Source: Hydractinia symbiolongicarpus (Eukaryota > Cnidaria > Hydrozoa > Anthoathecata > Hydractiniidae). From it: a stretch of DNA of 64,000 bases. The translations under genes were made by a program, and so were the position numbers. Position 1 is the stretch's first letter, and each line of letters begins with the position of its first letter. The notes under the pieces are model-generated. The model ran no database searches. It saw only the letters and a program-made list of their open reading frames with translations, and was not told where the DNA came from. This document shows, piece by piece, positions 44,053-55,762 of this stretch. The DNA is taken from assembly GCF_029227915.1 (NCBI RefSeq), contig NC_079878.1:12276001-12340000 (forward strand), written 5' to 3'.

Positions 44053-45277
44053 TGTTTAAAAAATATTATTTTTAATTATAATGCCACAATCAAACAAAGT
44101 TTGAATAAGGAGGTTGCAATTCGCAATTAATTGAAATGTTTTTTTTTTAAAAAGGAAAAGTTAAAACTGTGAATCCTATTTTTGCATTTATTGTTTGTAT
44201 CATCTATTTCTATAATAGTTGTAACACAAATAACAAGTGATTGAAGGCTCCACAGTCCACAGCTGCAAAGGTTTTCTTTTTTACAAATGAGCACTGCTAA
44301 ATTTTTTACATACAATGAAGAAGCCGAGAATATATAAATGTAACCTATAACATAGATGTTTTGTGGCCAAAGGTGGAGAATTTTTTAAAAAATGAATAGT
44401 CGGCATTTTAATCCTTTTATTTGCAACAACAAATTGTTCCATATTTCTTTAATATGGTACTTTAATGTCATAAATTTTTTAAGGAAACAAATCTTACATG
44501 AAATCAACAATAATTTGTCGCATTCTCTGTTGATTTAATTTTATTGTTTTCTGCGAATATTTTTCTGGAAAAATGAGATTCCAGACACAATCGTCTGAAA
44601 GCTTTTTTTTTTTAATGACAGAAATAAAATAAAATATTTTTGATAGCAATAAAAAACATTTTTGTAATGCACAATTTTTTTCCTATGATGGAAACAAAGT
44701 TGTGCCGTACTGTTTGCTTAAAGGGCATCCGAGGTATAAGATGATTTTGGTCTTATATTATAGTGCTTAAAAAGTTGGTTAACAAGTCTTAAATTTTTTT
44801 AAAAACTCTTTTCTTTTTCAAGATAATTGCATTTAAAGAATTCAGATATAATAATGCCGCATAAATTATGATGTCATATTTAAGTAATAGCAAAATTTGA
44901 CATTTTCTGTCATCAGTAATTTCATACCTGTTAAGAGATGTGCACTCAAACTTTATTAATGCATAGATATTATAAAGGTTAATTGCTTAACATAGAATAT
45001 TTTGGCAAAATAACACTTGTTTGCTTGTCCCAGAGACCTCTTAGTTTCTTGCCGAAGACCTGATAACTTGAAGTCTTCACATCGGTTGCTAACAAATTTT
45101 GTGAGTAAACATATAGGGCCTATACAAACTTACTCAGAAAATTTTATTGCAAACCAAATTGCAGATCCCAAGTTATTGAGTCATTGGGAAAAAACAGTAA
45201 ACAGTTGTTTTTTTCCTGTTTCAACTAATTTTTGATAAATATTTTTTGCAGAATAAAATAAAAGGATTAGTTTCAGA
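44053..45277. other. Intergenic DNA holding one copy of an inverted repeat family
   Basis: It contains the repeat at 44718-44895. An ORF at 45017-45235 looks mildly coding-like but stops before the decarboxylase start codon and lies in a different frame. No other feature is supported. Confidence 0.4.
44718..44895 (+). repeat. Dispersed repeat, plus-strand copy
   Basis: It shares long blocks, inverted, with 55573-55762: TTAAAGGG, CCGAGGTATAA(G/A)ATGAT, GCTTAAAAAGTTGGTTAA and CATAAATTATGATGTCATAT. There is no coding capacity. It has no obvious terminal repeats, so the class is unknown. Confidence 0.7.
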
Positions 45278-48200
45278 ATGATATCACTTGTAATCAAATT
45301 CAAACGTCCATTACTTCAAAGCTCATTCCCACACCACCGATGCTGCAAGAGAATAAAAAATGGTATGTGATATTCACCTTTAATTTGATATTTGTGTTAT
45401 TTTTTTAATTTAGAACTCAAAAAGGTCAAACAGACTTACAAACCTAACATTAATCACAACCAGTTTCAAAACGAAAATAGCCTTTGACATCATGTTCCTT
45501 CGTTGGCATGTCCAGGCCACGCGTATTAAAATAATTGCATTCATTTAGGCTTTAAGAGGTATATAGAATTTATTTAACAATGTAGCTGTTTTACCAATTT
45601 ATTTGCTTACTGTTATTTCAGGGATGTTAAGTAAATTTTAAGAAATAAGGAAAAGGGTGTTTATAAAGAGGGGTGTTAAAAAAGCATCAGTATTCAAAAA
45701 TCATTTACAATATAGGCTACTTTCTTTACTTTTTTCTGGACTGTAAAACAAAGCTTTTGTCTCATTCCGACTCATAGAATGTACTGTAGTGTTGTTGGTA
45801 AAAATTTATTTTTCCGAAATAAAAAACCAGCACATTTTAGCTGATCTGAGACCAAGGTGGACCACAGTCTTCATGTAGGCTAGAAATTCTTAAAAAAGAA
45901 ATACTTTTTAAAAACTATTTAAAAAATTATAAAATTTAATTCTTTCAAAGCAGTTTTGTCTATTCTTATTTGTTTTTTGTTATGTTATTGTGGCGGTATT
46001 GCGTATAGTTGTTAGTACAGTTTCTTTAAAATAATTTTAACGCCACCAGGGTATTTTTATGAATAGTCCTGAAGGGTCAGGTATTTTAAATTTTCTGTGG
46101 AGACTATGTTTAAAAGTGATTGTGTTTTATATAGAACATGAAAATAACATTATTTTTTACCTTTTCTTTCTTTGTCAAAATTTGCAATAGTTTTAGCTCA
46201 TCTGGTAAACTTAATTCAAATTTTATTTTTTATTTTTTTATTTATTTAATTTGGTTTAAGAAACTTATAGTGTACAGACTTTAAGTATGCACACTGCAAT
46301 AAATCTTTAGGTACATTTCGTTGGTCATGTCATGTTCCATCTGGTGACCAGAACACTGGCATGAAATATGCAACCTCTGATTTAATTTGACTATTTTTTT
46401 TATTTATTTCCCCATTCTCATTTTTTTTTTTTTTTTAGTCGACATAAAAAATTATTTAGAAATTATTTTTTAGAAAAAATAGAATTTTTCTAGTCCCTAT
46501 TCACATCCTATACTTAACACATTTCTGCATTATTCATTATCATTTGTGATCTGTTAAAATCTGGAGATGCATAATTTATGCTATTTGTTGAAGGATTTTA
46601 TAAATTATGCAATTTCCTAATTTTTCTTTCTCTTATTTTCTTTCCTGAAATTCGTATGGAGGGTATGTGTCTGCTAACAAGTATATATTATGCAGTTTTA
46701 TTATAAGAATAAAAAACAGTACAGAATGCTCTAGTTTCTCACGTCATCTTAAAAATATGAAGTCTTGGAAGAAACATATTTCGTCAATTTTACTTTTTTG
46801 GATAATAAATTATGGTAACATGTTATTTGTCTTTTATTCTTTTTTATTTTTACCTTAAAATCTTTTTTTTTTATGTTGTACTTTATTATTTCCTTTTTCA
46901 GATTCAAATAGCAGATTTTTTAATTTTTTTTAATTAGACCGAAATAATAACTAAAGAACAACAATAAAATATTTGATAAAAACATATGACATTTTCATTG
47001 TACTGCTGAAAAAGATGTTCCATGAATAACTGCTCTTATAATTTCTGTAAAAAAAATTAAAAAAGTTTTAATATTCGAGATAAAATTTTATTATTATATT
47101 TAATATTTTTTAGTTCTTAAGAATTAATAATACTAATTGGTTTTCCTGATTTTAAAAAGTCTGTGTCGACCTTACAACATGTTTGTTAACTTGTGTAAAA
47201 TACAGCAGAATAATTTGCATGTCAAAAACCACATCAAAGGGTTGTGGGTTTAATACTGTTATAGATGTATTTATTATTTATCAATTTGTTAGATCTGCAA
47301 ATTTTAAAATAACCAATGATAATATATATAATGAATGGTATAAGATAATGATAATAACAATTTTTAAATTTGATATGTTAAAAAACTTTCCTGATACATT
47401 TTGATTTGATTATTTAAGGTTAATTTTTAAATTACCATATGCTTATCCTACTTAGGATTTTATAGTGTCTTTCTTCTCAGTTCCAGGGGTGTTTAATTAA
47501 AAAATATAAGGGGAAGGGAAAGGCTATCAATTATTTTACTCAAGAAAAGCAGCCAATACAAAACAGACACATAACATTTTTTTGTTTGTTTGTTTCTATA
47601 ATTTATTACATTTATAACTGGCTGTCGTTGTTAACGTCATCAAAGACGTGATTGTTCGCCTTCCTTTAAAAAGGATTTCACCATGGAACGTACAACTAGC
47701 CTGCATTTGCAGAATTCTAACTTCAAGTGGTTTCAAGGCTAAATCTAAAATTATAAATTTAATGATGCTACATTAAAATATATCTAAAATGTCTACTACT
47801 TTAAGGGAAGAAATTGTGAAAAGAAAATACTGTCGAACAATTTTGATCCCAATTCGCAAAATTAACTTCATCACCCTTTTTAGAACAAGTCACAAAAACT
47901 AAATTGTGTGAAAGTATGCTGAAGTTTATTAATTGCAAAATAAAGTTCTGCAATTTTTTTAAAAATCTATTAAATATCAGTTCGAAATTCTTGAAGAAAA
48001 GAAGTAAGATAATGGTCTTTTAAACAATGTGTTATAAATTGACATTTTGGTGTTATTGTTACTATCCTATTAAAATGCAAAATTAGTGTATATACAAAAT
48101 GGCAAAAAAAATTCTGTATTTTGCTGGATGAAAGACTTCTGATTACAAAAATTTGTTCCACAAAACTTTCCATTTTAGGCCTGTCAATCACTAAAAAATT

Positions 48201-51200
48201 ATTTCCACAAAAGTTTCTTCCCTTCTCTTAGGGATTTAAGATTTTAGTTGTTATGTGTTTACTGAAAAAACCTAAATGTGTATTTCTTTGTATTAAAATA
48301 AAATATAAAATTGCAATGTCAGAAAAATGATTTTCTCTTTTTGGACATATTTTTATAATTTATTTATTTTTTGCAAGGTTTTACAAGCTTCGACCAAGGA
48401 CATCAGCAAAAGAAATCTTTTCCGAGAATAGAGTGGTTTTACATTCCAGCTGGTGTTGGTTTTGGACTGTTGTGTTTGATTCAATTAAAACATATATGGA
48501 AACGAGAGCAAAGGAAGATAGCTTATCCAGATGGTGTTGAGAATCCTGGTTTTGTATTCCAACAATGGCAGGTACAAATTGAATTTTATTTTTGATATTA
48601 TTAAACAAAGTTTTTCTGCAATAAAGAAATACTGAACTGGGCTAAAATTCAGCTTTTCAAAAGTAGACGTGTTTAAAATTAGTCTTGTTTGTTTATCCGT
48701 TATTTAAACATTTTTATTACAAGATGGATGTGAATAGTAGTAGTATCAAATTTGTGCAGCCATTTGTCTATTTAGAAATTTACGTTTATCTACACTTCTT
48801 GTTAAGGCAACACCATATGCAAAATAAAAATATTACTACAAACTAATTCGGTGTTATTAAATAATTACGAAATGAGCGCCCTTTCTGTGTGCTACTTTAT
48901 TAAAGACGTAATAAATTCCATACTGAGAGGAATTAAAAATGTTGTAAAATGAAATCAATGTTAATTAGGTTTAGAAGATTTCTTTGAGGGTTAAAAAATA
49001 TATACAGCATATTTTGTGATAAAAAAAATTATTGGACAAGTAAAATCTGTGACACTAAGCTAGTAATAATGAAAAATTGTTTATTGATGTAACCTTAGAT
49101 GATAACAGAAGTTGTATGTTAATAAATGATTTTGCATACTGCTTAAATGTAGATGCAACCTAAATAGTACAGTTGTAATACTAAAAATATTATTAAAAAA
49201 ATATATATACTTTCAGGTTGATCTGTTAAAAAACTTTCCAACGCGATCACTGTCACGATTGTGGGGATATTGTTGCAATGCTAACTTACCTGTATGGTTG
49301 CGCAAACCGCTAATAAATTCCTATAGTTGGATATTCGAATGCAACTTGGAAGAAGCTATAATTACTGATGTTACGAAGTATCCAACGTTTAACAAATTTT
49401 TCACACGTCGATTAAAGCCAGGTGTCCGTTCAGTAGATCCTCACTGCACTGTGGTGAGTGAAATGTTTTTTGATTTTCTTTTCACTTATTTTGCTAATGG
49501 GTTTTCATTTCCATTTATCTTTTAAAAAAAACCTTAAACACTCTGCTTTTCATAACAACACCCGATTATGTGAGTTTGATGTAATCATTTTTACCACTTT
49601 ATTCACTTATGTTTGGTCAGATTTATGAATTTACTGATAGTAAATTATCACCTCTTTTGTCAGGTTTTCGTAAGGGTTTTAGCAGCGAGCATGTTTTGCT
49701 TCACATGATAGAATCGTGGCGAAAAGATCTTGATAAAGGAAATGCTATTGATTGACTTGAATAAAGCATTTGATTGTGTTGATCATAATGTGTTAATAGC
49801 GAAACTACAGTCGATTTTAATTAGCCCAAGGCTAACAAATTTAAACTATATTTTTTTAATGTATCTAGCATGTTTTATTGTATATTATATATCGACTTTA
49901 AAGAAAGAATAAATAAAAAATAAATAAAAAAAAAACTTCACTTCGCATGATTTTTAGGAGACATTTTAGGTCCTGTTCAGTATAACTCAGGGCATAATAA
50001 CGAAAATGAGAAGTCTCTTTACATAGCATTCACTGAAAAGCATTATCCAGTCGTGTGTGTTTCACATAGTTTATAACAAGAGGCGGTTTAGGTTTAAATT
50101 AGGATGAAATTATGTCTATATTTTGGTTTATATTTATCCTTATCTGAAACAAACTGTCTATAAGTAAGAATATTAGTCTGCAATTTAAATTAGTCATCCA
50201 TAATGTATGTTTAGGTGTCACCTGCTGATGCTACGGTTTTAACATTTGGGAGTGTATCACATCCGAAGCTTGAACTCGAACAAATCAAAGGGTTTACATA
50301 TCCATTAAAGACTTTTGTTGGTCCAAGACATCCATTCTTAAAGGGTGTTAACTTATCTTTTCCAGGTAAAATTAGAACAAAGTCATTTCTCTTGCTTGTC
50401 ATGTTTTTTTAAATTTTTAAGGTAAATAATGCACTATCGTAAGATTAAAATTAACTTTTCAAATGGTAAATATCTTGCCATTTGAAGATATGTTTATTGA
50501 AGTGCTTTGAGGCCTTAGTAGGAACTGGGTGGTTTTTAAGGTTGTTTATTAGGCTAGTGCTTCTTTTTGTTTTAAATATGCTTGTTGGTTGAGCAAAGAA
50601 AAGTCTTAAAGTTGTCTTTCATCTTGTTGGAAATCTTAGGTATAAGAAAGTTTAATAATAGTGCGAATAACGTTAAAGGGCAAAAAAAAAACGTCCAAAA
50701 TTTCTTTTTTCTTAAAATGTTAAGTCTGAAAAATTTAACTCCGCAAGTTGGTAATTAAAGCAGGTAAAATTTACTATAGCTGATTTTTGTTTGTATTGGT
50801 AACTTAATTTACCATGAAAGTAAGATAGGAGTATGAAAGCTTCTTTTCCATATTATTTTCTTTATTCTTTCTCTATGTGTGAAAAATATTATACCTCTGT
50901 TTAGAAAACAATGATATGCTTGCTGTTGGTAGTTGTCCCTCACAAGTTAGTGAAGATGGTGACTTTAAATTATTCTATTGTACCTTATACCTCGGACCAG
51001 GTGACTATCACTGGTTTCATTCACCAACTGAATGGACCATAGAACATAGACGTCACATACCAGGTATGTGAATACATGGGAACTATTAAAGTGACATAGC
51101 CTGTGGTCATGTATATGTGTATACTCAATTTTATAGATGTATTGATTTTCCTGACCCCAGCTTACAATATCGTTCTGAATGTTGGTCAGAGAAAGAATGT

Positions 51201-52228
51201 ACTGTTGATTACAATGTACTAAATTGTAAAAAAAATTAATGTGATGTAAAAATTAATGCTGTATTAAAATAAACATGTCATTTTGCAAGAACAAAAACCC
51301 CAGGTCAGAAGCTTTGCTGTTAGGAAAGATGAATTTTAATTTCCTACCGGAACAAAGTCTGGAACAAACAATGTACTTGCTTTATTTTCTTCGCTGTGCT
51401 AAATTTTGTTGAAAACAAAGCAGTCTATCATTTTTGGAGCAATTTTTGCCTATAACATGGTATTATGTCACAAAGGAAAACCAACAGGTTCCCATCATTC
51501 TTATTTGGGCATCCTTTCTTTGTTCACTGTGCCAAATTTAGTACCTGGTCAGTCAGTCAGACCGAGAAACTGCCCAGATAACAGCACGTGTTAAGAAACA
51601 ATGATATTTTGGTTGCATAATCTTATTTCAACAAATTACTGTCCTTTAGGATTGATTTATTAAGCGTGCAAAAGGTACATGGCTTTTTTAAAAGAATGTC
51701 ATTCCTTTTTCTGTTTGAGAAGCTATAGTTACTTGAGGGTAAAATGATTTAGCTGTTAAACTTCCTACTGGGATTGTACTTTACTTATGCTAAGTAAAGG
51801 TTTACAAGACTTTGTGTGCTTGGTTTTGATTTAAGAGTGTAGTTGCAGCAGGCGCTGGTCGTAAAATTATTTTTATGTAGTTTATAAATAATGTTGACAC
51901 TTTATCATAATAATTGATTTTTTTATTTAAAGTTCAAGTCAATATTAATGATATAATATATACATGACATTTATATATCTTCTTTCAGGTCACCTTTTTT
52001 CAGTAAATCCTCGTTCTCTTCGTCATATAAATGGTATTTTCAACTTTAACGAACGTGTACTCCTGTCTGGTCACTGGGAGCATGGTCTGTTTCTTTATGC
52101 AGCAATTGGAGCTTATAATGTTGGATCAATCAAGCTTGATCTTAATATGGATAGGGTGAGTTATGTGAATTCATTTGTAGCACTTATTGATAACAATACC
52201 ATTAGGAGCTGAAGGGTTATCTTTGGTA

Positions 52229-52260
<32 letters not shown>

Positions 52261-52975
52261 AAATAATAATAATTTATTATTATGCATGACTAAACCTTAA
52301 AATATCTAAATCTCTCAAAAACTTATTGTAGGTGTGATCCCTGTTCCTTTCGGAAACTGTTAAGTTTTCAATAATTATTAAAATGTTATGGGAACCAATA
52401 AGCCGTGTTAGTTTTCCGAGTTTATTTTCAATATGTGGGAGAAATTGGAAATCATATGTAAGCCATCCCTTAGATATGTTGTTAACACACTAGCCATGTA
52501 CCGATGTGGCTGGTTTCTAAACAACATATCTAAGGGATTACGGAAGGGTCAGAATTATTTCATGTTTAATAAAAATGATTTTTATTGCAGTCAGTTCCCA
52601 CCATATTAAATTAAGAAAACTGAATAAAACCAGGACTAGCATTAATATCGTTATATCCTGAAGTTTCGTTGTTTGAAGTGACTATACTCATAATTTAAAA
52701 ATTTTGAAGTACCCCTTGTTGATTATTATTTTTTACCATAGGAACTGCAAACAAATTCTTCATTCCAATCAAAAACATTCAAAGATCGTTTGTACAGCTC
52801 TGGTATTTTAATGAAGCGTGGAGAAACATTAGGACGATTCGAGTTAGGTTCTTCATTAGTATTGGTGTTTACTGCTCCAAAAGACTTTGAATTTTCTGTT
52901 AAGACAGGAGACAAGTTGAAATATGGCCAAGCTCTGGGTCGTATCGCATCAAGTAGTGATCAGAAAATCACGTGA
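45278..52975 (+). CDS. PISD: Mitochondrial phosphatidylserine decarboxylase, seven exons
   Basis: Exons 45278-45362, 48378-48571, 49217-49453, 50215-50365, 50905-51063, 51989-52155 and 52742-52975 join in matching phases (1,0,0,1,1,0) to 408 aa, close to the vertebrate enzyme. Exon 1 encodes a basic, mitochondrial-presequence-like start ([20 protein letters not shown]). Exon 2 has an inner-membrane anchor ([16 protein letters not shown]). The core shows [23 protein letters not shown] (processing His region), HRRHIPG and a final [17 protein letters not shown]. The enzyme converts phosphatidylserine to phosphatidylethanolamine at the inner membrane. The LGSS motif (LGST in many orthologues) is where the proenzyme cuts itself to form the pyruvoyl group. 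ATTAAA lies about 65 bp past the stop. Introns hold a LINE scrap and a fold-back. Confidence 0.95.
49618..49815 (+). mobile_element. LINE reverse transcriptase scrap in a PISD intron
   Basis: The plus strand reads [20 protein letters not shown] and [12 protein letters not shown]. After a frameshift near 49740 it reads [20 protein letters not shown]. These are RT blocks of CR1/L2/RTE-like non-LTR elements, including the first catalytic Asp (DLNKAFD). Both ends are lost. It lies in intron 3 of the decarboxylase gene. Confidence 0.8.
52187..52275 (+). repeat. SINE/LINE-like 3' tail, copy 2, with (TAA)n
   Basis: TTGATAACAATACCATTAGG and then AGCTGAAGGGTTATCTTTGG matches the tail at 43079-43151 and runs into a (TAA)n microsatellite at about 52230-52275. 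It lies in intron 6 of the decarboxylase gene. Confidence 0.6.
52467..52536. repeat. Fold-back with perfect 17-bp arms
   Basis: CCCTTAGATATGTTGTT (52467-52483) and AACAACATATCTAAGGG (52520-52536) are exact complements. An inner AGCCA/TGGCT pair extends the stem. It lies in intron 6 of the decarboxylase gene and is a candidate minimal MITE or RNA hairpin. Confidence 0.8.
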
Positions 52976-54315
52976 ATGAACTTCAGCTGCATGTGTCAGG
53001 AGATTTCATTTTCTTTCACTCTTGATGTGTTTCTTTGCAATTAAAGTTACAAAGTTGCCAAGAAGTTGCTGAGTGTGATGTTTTACAGCTGTTAGCTTTA
53101 CGCTTGCTATTTTTCAGCTTTAATACTGGTATTTCTTAAAAGGAAACTGTTATACCAGTCGCTTGTTAGATTATCTAGGATTATATCCTGATACCTTTTC
53201 AAATCTTCAGCCTGTAAAGTTATTTAAAGGCTGATTCCACGCCACATTTTGCTCAAAATATTTCGAGCAGAGAATATTTTGAGTATGCGCATTGGAAATT
53301 TTTAAATTTTCTGGTAATTTTTTTTTTCTTTTTCTCCCTGTTCGAGAGTGAGTAGAATCGTTTTCTTTGTAGAATTGAATATTCAAATAATTTTATAGAA
53401 ATTTATTCTAGTAAAAATCTTTCTAACAAAGTCATGAAAGTAGCACTCTAGCAGTTGCTCAAATTTTGACGTCAATTCTAGCAACTTGATAGCTGATACA
53501 AAAATGTGTGCATAGGGTATATTGTGGTAACTTAAAAAAGAGTTGAAGTCCACTCAACTTCGTTAGGCTCCTAAAATAACTTTTTCTGTAGCCGTTTATG
53601 TTGTTGTTTTTTAAAAAAGCTCTCTACCTTCCTTATTGTATGTGTGTATTTTTTTACGTTAACCTTTTTCTATATTGCTTAGCATTTCACTTGAATTTAT
53701 TTGCAAAGTTTTTGCAAGTTTTTATCACAAAGTGGATGGTGATTTGACGTGTTTTTGCAGTCCTAAAGATGCATTGTTTTTGTAACATATTTTTCTTATA
53801 GAATATCAGTTTTTAATACTTATTGGAACCTGTTTTTACTTCGTTTCGTCCCATAAAAATTATTATAGTCAATATATTTTACTTTGTATTATAATCATAA
53901 AACTTTTGAATGATTATATTTCAGTTAAGGTTTCTTGTTGCTTATAAATTCACTTTCATCTTGCTTTGTTTATTTAAATTCTCAATTTGGAGTATTTTGT
54001 AAACAGCGTTTTGTAACGTAGGTAGGATATTTTCAATTTCTATTTTCCTGTAGAAATATTATCTTAAAAAAATATTTCCATTTTCTTAATGTTTTGTTTT
54101 TATAATTGATAGTTTTGCTCCCAGGATGGTTATTACAATTTTTTAAGAATATATATCGGAAAGTTGTAACAACTTTCAAATATATATTTATATAATTCAA
54201 TATATATATTTATATCCAATATAATCCAATATATATATATTGGGAAAAAATTGAAAATATATATTGGAAAGTTGTAACAACGCCCATTTGGTGTTATCTA
54301 CTGACCACTAACTGG

Positions 54316-54380
54316 CTTAAGTGGCAGGCAAGCAAGTTAGAGCAATGCAGTAATGTAACGTAGTTACAGTCGGAGAGGAG
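54316..54380 (+). repeat. Fragment of the tRNA-derived SINE body
   Basis: TTAAGTGGCAGGCAAGCAAG and then TTAGAGCAATGC plus GTAATGTAACGTAG matches the body of the SINE at 6485-6762 (GACAGGCAAGCAAGTTAGAG, AATGC, GTAATGTAACATAG). The tRNA head and tandem-repeat tail are missing. Confidence 0.7.
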
Positions 54381-55572
54381 AATTTAAAACCCCAAGGACG
54401 TTAAAGTTCCCGTTACTAACTTATGTATAGCAAAGGTTTTCAGGACTTTTCCACAGGGAACATTCTCCATACTTCGTGTTTTAGATGAAATCCAAAATTT
54501 GCAACCTTGAAAGAGTCCTCCAGAGTGTGTAAAATATTTTTGATAAGTTAATATGGGTAGTTTCTGAAATTTGATATTGACCATAGGATGTGTGGTATTC
54601 TGAGAAATTGCGGAGAATTATTTTTTCAATTTTTGCTATTTGTAAGTCCTTGTTCAAAGGTATTGTTGTAAATTCATTCAGGATTGTGTCTATTTGACAG
54701 GATGTCTAGAAAGGCCTGGCAATCTCAAAACTGCATTGAAAAAAATTTCTTTTGTAAAACTTGTGAGCTTTCTGAGTGTGAATTTGCCTTAAATTTTTCT
54801 CCTGGTAACAACATTACGCTTGTTGTAGTTCTGGTAAAATTAGAAAAAATTAAAATTGATTGGCCACCAAGTTGAGTTAAAAGATATGCTTCTTCTGCTG
54901 ATATTAGTCATACGAAAGATGGTATAAATGAGCACTTTAACTTTCCCGTATTTTTTATTTGTGAAGTTTGTCAGGAATTTTAAAATTTATTGTGCATAAA
55001 CTCTTTGTTTTTGTTTTAGTATACAACTAAAAATTTCCCAATTTCAGATGTTGCATGAGACTTTTTTTGTTGAGTGTAAGTAGAGGCATAAACTTTTTTT
55101 CCCTTGTATTCTTGAATTAATTCTAAGATTTTTTCCTGTAGTGTAAACTGTAATACAGTAATTTTAACTGCTTATCCTGTTTCTTTCGTCTGATTATTTC
55201 ACACATATTATAATAAATACCAACTTATAGTGTGAAATTAGCCACTAGGAATTCTGGAAAAATCTGGATAATATCTCTACATCAGGAGAAATTATTTTCT
55301 TAATGAAAATCTTTCAAGGTCTGTTTTATGAGTATTTATTAACATATTTTTGAAATGTTCTTAAACATGTATTTAGAACATCCTCTAATGTCTTAGGATA
55401 TCCAATGTATTTAAAAATCATGGAAAAGTTCCAGATTATTAAACTGAAGCTGACGAACTTGTTCAATATTATTCAACTTGTGGTGGAGAACTTTATAATT
55501 AACTGTTTTGTTTTATTATATTTTATATATGTTTTTGACATATTGATTGCCAAAGCCTGATTTTTGCAAAAA

Positions 55573-55762
55573 TGATATTCGCTTGCTTTACTTAAATATG
55601 ACATCATAATTTATGCAGCATAATTAAATCTAAAATTTTTTAAATGTGAATATCTTGAGAACAAAAAGAGCTTTTTTGAAAAATTAAAAAAGACTTCTTA
55701 ACCAACTTTTTAAGCTCTATAATACGAGTCCAACATCATTTTATACCTCGGCTTCCCTTTAA
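55573..55762 (-). repeat. Dispersed repeat, minus-strand copy
   Basis: Inverted partner of 44718-44895, matching over almost its whole length with moderate divergence. The two copies lie 10.7 kb apart and flank the decarboxylase gene. Confidence 0.7.

Noticed and set aside
45017-45235. Upstream coding exon of the decarboxylase gene
   Set aside because: The 72-codon frame ends in a stop before 45278 and is out of frame with it; the presequence at 45278 joins exon 2 in phase without it.
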